Source: Clostridiales bacterium (lineage in GTDB: Bacteria > Bacillota > Clostridia > Christensenellales > Aristaeellaceae). From it: 15,198 bases of DNA. The stretch lies in the NCBI GenBank assembly GCA_004557805.1, contig SFFS01000053.1, positions 1 to 15,198 on the forward strand, in the 5' to 3' direction. The translations under genes were made by a program, and so were the position numbers. The notes beneath the pieces were generated by a model. It worked only from the letters and a program-made list of their open reading frames with translations, did no database searches and was not told the origin of the DNA. Each line of letters starts with the position of its first letter. Positions within the stretch are counted from its first letter, which is position 1. Positions 13,120-15,198 of the stretch are shown in pieces.

Positions 13120-13440
13120 TCAACTAACCTTCACCAGGCCGGGATACGCTTTCGCAATATCCTCAAGCCCCTGCCGCACGCTGCGCAGAATGATCTGCGC
13201 CTCGTACCGCTGCTTCGCGCGCAGGCCCCTGGGGAGCCGTGCGCTAAGAAAACCGCTCCGGATAATCACCTTCGCCTCGACGCCTGCGACGGCCTCCAGC
13301 GCGTTCACCGCCGTCTGGGAAAGAGCCGAAACCCCCGCGCAGACGATATCCTCGCCTTCGGGCGCATAGCCCGTATGGCCGACGACCGTGAAACCGGAGA
13401 GCCTGCCGCTTTTATCGCGGCTGAAGCGGATGCTTGTCAT
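13120..13440 (-). CDS. prp: Ribosomal-processing cysteine protease Prp (YsxB)
   Basis: This 106-residue cysteine protease removes the N-terminal extension of ribosomal protein L27 in Firmicutes. The catalytic pair stands at the expected positions, His22 and Cys34, in VVGHTGYAPEGEDIVCAGVSAL. Length and the motif NALEAVAGVEAKV fit the YsxB family. It lies between rplU and rpmA, the conserved order, and next to its substrate L27, which carries the cleavable extension. Its ATG shares one base with the rplU stop (TGATG). Confidence 0.95.
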   Translation of the reverse strand: MTSIRFSRDKSGRLSGFTVVGHTGYAPEGEDIVCAGVSALSQTAVNALEAVAGVEAKVIIRSGFLSARLPRGLRAKQRYEAQIILRSVRQGLEDIAKAYPGLVKVS

Positions 13441-13748
13441 CAGGCGTTGATGCCGGTGATTTCAAGCTTCGTGTAGGGCTGACGATGGCCCTGCTTGCGG
13501 CGATAGTTCTTCTTGCTCTTGTACTTGAAGACGATGATCTTCTCGCCCTTCACCTGGCCGGCGACCTTGGCGAGAACCTTGGCGCCTTCCACGGTGGGCT
13601 TGCCGACCTTGACGGAACCTTCGTCCCCGATCAGGAGCGCATCGAACTCAACAGCGGCGTCCGCTTCCAGATCAAGCTTTTCGACGTACACGACGTCGCC
13701 CTGCTGGACACGGTACTGCTTTCCGCCCGTTTCGAAAATGGCGTACAC
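13440..13748 (-). CDS. rplU: 50S ribosomal protein L21
   Basis: This 102-residue large-subunit protein binds 23S rRNA. It shows the full family pattern: YAIFETGGKQYRVQQGD, then VYVEKLDLE, then IIVFKYKSKKNYRRKQGHRQ and YTKLEITGI. I chose the GTG at 13746-13748 because GGAGG stands seven bases upstream and the product then starts MYAIFETGGKQY, as in relatives. The frame is open to 13784, but that adds residues absent from the family and lies in the leader. It is the first gene of rplU-prp-rpmA. Confidence 0.97.
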   Translation of the reverse strand: MYAIFETGGKQYRVQQGDVVYVEKLDLEADAAVEFDALLIGDEGSVKVGKPTVEGAKVLAKVAGQVKGEKIIVFKYKSKKNYRRKQGHRQPYTKLEITGINA

Positions 13749-13749
13749 G

Positions 13750-13829
13750 CGATTTCCTCCCTCTTGAATACTCGCCGGCTCCAAGGCAGCCCCGAAAGGC
13801 GTTTCAACAGCCCGCGCCGAGCGGCTTGC
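13750..13829 (-). promoter_or_regulatory. L21-type leader RNA upstream of rplU
   Basis: The leader between the predicted start (about 13829) and the rplU GTG contains CUGUUGAAACGCC, a UUUCGGGG loop, and GGAGCCGGCGAGUAUUC. It can form CGCC/GGCG pairs. Position and pattern recall the L21 leader family of Firmicutes, thought to mediate autoregulation by L21. I recognise it by memory and context, not by a covariance model. Confidence 0.6.
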
Positions 13830-13835
13830 CGTAGT

Positions 13836-13864
13836 ATGATACCAAATCGGGGACTTGCTGTCAA
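13836..13864 (-). promoter_or_regulatory. Sigma-A promoter of the rplU-prp-rpmA operon
   Basis: On the minus strand TTGACA (13859-13864) and TATCAT (13836-13841) are separated by 17 bases, with a predicted start near 13829. The rest of the gap up to the valS terminator (about 13865-14010) holds GC-rich sequence with short palindromes but no gene I can support. Confidence 0.82.
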
Positions 13865-14010
13865 CACAAAAACGCCGGTAAAGCCCGATTTTGCGGGATT
13901 TTTTTGCGCTTTTATAAAGGGAGCTGCGCTCCTGAAACGGATTCGCCGGGCCGCGCGGCCGCCGGTGAACGCTTCGCGGGGCGATATGCCGGGAACCTGC
14001 CGCCGCCGCG

Positions 14011-14058
14011 AAAAAAACCGGGAGAAACCTTCCTTCGCTGAAGGCGGGTTTCTCCCGG
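14011..14058 (-). terminator. Intrinsic terminator of valS
   Basis: A perfect 12-bp stem, CCGGGAGAAACC (14047-14058) with GGTTTCTCCCGG (14018-14029), encloses a 17-base loop that can pair further through CCTTC/GAAGG. Seven T residues follow on the minus strand (14017-14011). It begins 11 bases behind the valS stop. Confidence 0.94.
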
Positions 14059-14069
14059 AGCGTTTTCCC

Positions 14070-15198
14070 TTATTCCATCTCTTTGATTCGTTCCTCGATC
14101 TTGCGGAGCATGCCCTTGGCGTTTTCGAGCTTTTCACGGGTGCTCTCGATGAGCGCGGCAGGCGCCTTGGCGAGGTAGCCGGGATTGTTGAGCATCCCCT
14201 CGGCGCGGCGAATCTCATTTTCGACGTTCGCCTTTTCCTTGTTCAGGCGGGCGATTTCCTTGTCCATATCGACCAGATCACCCAGCGGAATGCGGATTTC
14301 CGCGGCCGGACACACGGCCGAGACGGTTTTGCCGGGATCGGCGGCTTCGGCGAAGAGGCTGACGGCGCTTGCGCCGCAAAGCCGTTTGAACGCGCCTTCG
14401 TTATCGAGCAGCGGCGCTTTCCAGCTTTCGTCGCTCGGGATGAGCAGCAGGTGCAGCCTGCGCCCGATGTCGACCTTCATTTCGCTGCGCAGCGCGCGCA
14501 CGGCGCGGATGGCTTCGATCACGCCCTCGCACAGCGCGGCCTCGCGCGGGAAATCGAACGCTTCGTCCGCGACGGGCCAGTCGGCCAGCATGATGGTGCC
14601 TTCTACGCCGGGCAGCTGCTGCCAGATGCTTTCGGTGAGGAACGGCATATACGGATGCAGCAGGCGCAGCAGGCCCTTGAGCGTATGGAGCAGCACGGCC
14701 TGCGCCGTCTTTTTCGCCTCGGGCTCGTCGCCGGTCAGGCGCGGCTTGGCCCATTCGATGTACCAGTCGCAGAACTCGCTCCACGCGAAATCGTAGATGC
14801 GCTGCGCGGCCAGACCCAGGTCGTAGGAGTCGAGGTTCTGCGTCATATCGCGTATGCATGCGTTCAGGCGCGTGAGAATCCACTTGTCGCTCAGCTCCAG
14901 CGCGCGGTCTTCCAGCGGCACGACCTCGTCCATGTTCATCAGCACGAAGCGGCTGGCGTTGTAGACCTTGTTGGCGAAGTTGCGCGCCGATTCCACTTTC
15001 TCGTCGGAGAAGTTCATATCGTTGCCGGGGGCCACGCCGAACATCAGCGCGAAGCGCAGCGCGTCCGCGCCGTATTTGTCGATGACCTCCTGCGGGTCGA
15101 TGCCGTTGCCGAGCGATTTGGACATCTTGCGGCCCTGCGCGTCGCGCACGAGGCCGTGAATGAGCACCGTATGGAACGGCGGCTTGCCCATCTGCTCG
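14070..15198 (-). CDS. valS: Valyl-tRNA synthetase, C-terminal part (5' end beyond right edge)
   Basis: About 376 C-terminal residues of this class I synthetase are visible. The enzyme charges tRNA-Val with valine and edits threonine; the catalytic HIGH motif and editing domain lie outside the window. The visible part begins just before the KMSKS loop (GRKMSKSLGNGIDP) with the usual YGADALRFAL after it. The helical anticodon-binding domain follows (FCDWYIEWAKPRL, LLRLLHPYMPFLTESIWQQL). The end is the valine-specific coiled-coil tRNA arm (DMDKEIARLNKEKANVENEI to KIEERIKEME). The frame is intact and ends in TAA at 14070-14072. It is transcribed toward rplU but is separated from it by a strong terminator and a promoter. 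Confidence 0.97.
   Translation of the reverse strand, partial: EQMGKPPFHTVLIHGLVRDAQGRKMSKSLGNGIDPQEVIDKYGADALRFALMFGVAPGNDMNFSDEKVESARNFANKVYNASRFVLMNMDEVVPLEDRALELSDKWILTRLNACIRDMTQNLDSYDLGLAAQRIYDFAWSEFCDWYIEWAKPRLTGDEPEAKKTAQAVLLHTLKGLLRLLHPYMPFLTESIWQQLPGVEGTIMLADWPVADEAFDFPREAALCEGVIEAIRAVRALRSEMKVDIGRRLHLLLIPSDESWKAPLLDNEGAFKRLCGASAVSLFAEAADPGKTVSAVCPAAEIRIPLGDLVDMDKEIARLNKEKANVENEIRRAEGMLNNPGYLAKAPAALIESTREKLENAKGMLRKIEERIKEME

Noticed and set aside
13884..13906. Plus-strand terminator CCCG-N6-CGGG followed by a T run
   Set aside because: The stem is only four pairs and no plus-strand gene precedes it.
13631..14218. Minus-strand open frame of 195 codons spanning rplU, its leader and valS
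   Set aside because: It runs across a terminator, a promoter and two real genes in another frame, and has no recognisable domain.

Overview
This window looks like a GC-rich Firmicutes chromosome of the class Clostridia. The main pointers are a T-box leader in front of a tyrosyl-tRNA synthetase operon, an L21-type leader in front of rplU-prp-rpmA with the Firmicutes-specific L27 protease Prp, strong AGGAGG ribosome binding sites, and sigma-A promoters close to TTGACA-N17-TATAAT. I cannot name a genus. Almost every gene lies on the minus strand; only the aldo/keto reductase is on the plus strand. No tRNA, rRNA, CRISPR array, insertion sequence or phage gene was recognised.

Layout. (1) Bases 1-4433 hold a carbohydrate uptake locus. 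A LacI-family repressor is followed by an RbsA-type double ATPase and two RbsC-type permeases, the second cut by the left edge. The two-permease layout recalls the YtfQRT-YjfF galactofuranose importer. An aldo/keto reductase is divergent from the repressor. GAAACGTTTC-like operators overlap the start sites of both the transporter and the reductase promoters, and a third lies just behind the repressor gene, so one repressor probably controls uptake and the reductase together. (2) Bases 5451-6480 hold a strong terminator, then a small two-gene cassette (membrane protein plus XRE regulator) with a copy of a 35-bp hairpin repeat at each end. (3) Bases 6483-9828 hold a perfect-consensus promoter, a tyrosine T-box (specifier UAC) and the operon aminotransferase-tyrS-yigZ. 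The aminotransferase is therefore controlled by uncharged tRNA-Tyr. (4) Bases 9899-11448 hold a MATE exporter whose short leader contains a terminator, which suggests attenuation; its base composition looks less GC-rich than its neighbours. (5) Bases 11467-12731 hold a DUF554 membrane protein overlapping a PAT/MnaT-like acetyltransferase. (6) Bases 12752-13864 hold the rplU-prp-rpmA ribosomal operon with promoter, leader and terminator. (7) Bases 14011-15198 hold the 3' part of valS and its terminator.

Most genes are ordinary. The parts worth a second look are regulatory: the three-operator LacI regulon, the T-box with a variant bulge placing an aminotransferase under tyrosine control, the MATE attenuator, the paired hairpin repeats three bases beyond two stop codons, and the membrane-protein gene whose only good start is in the wrong frame.
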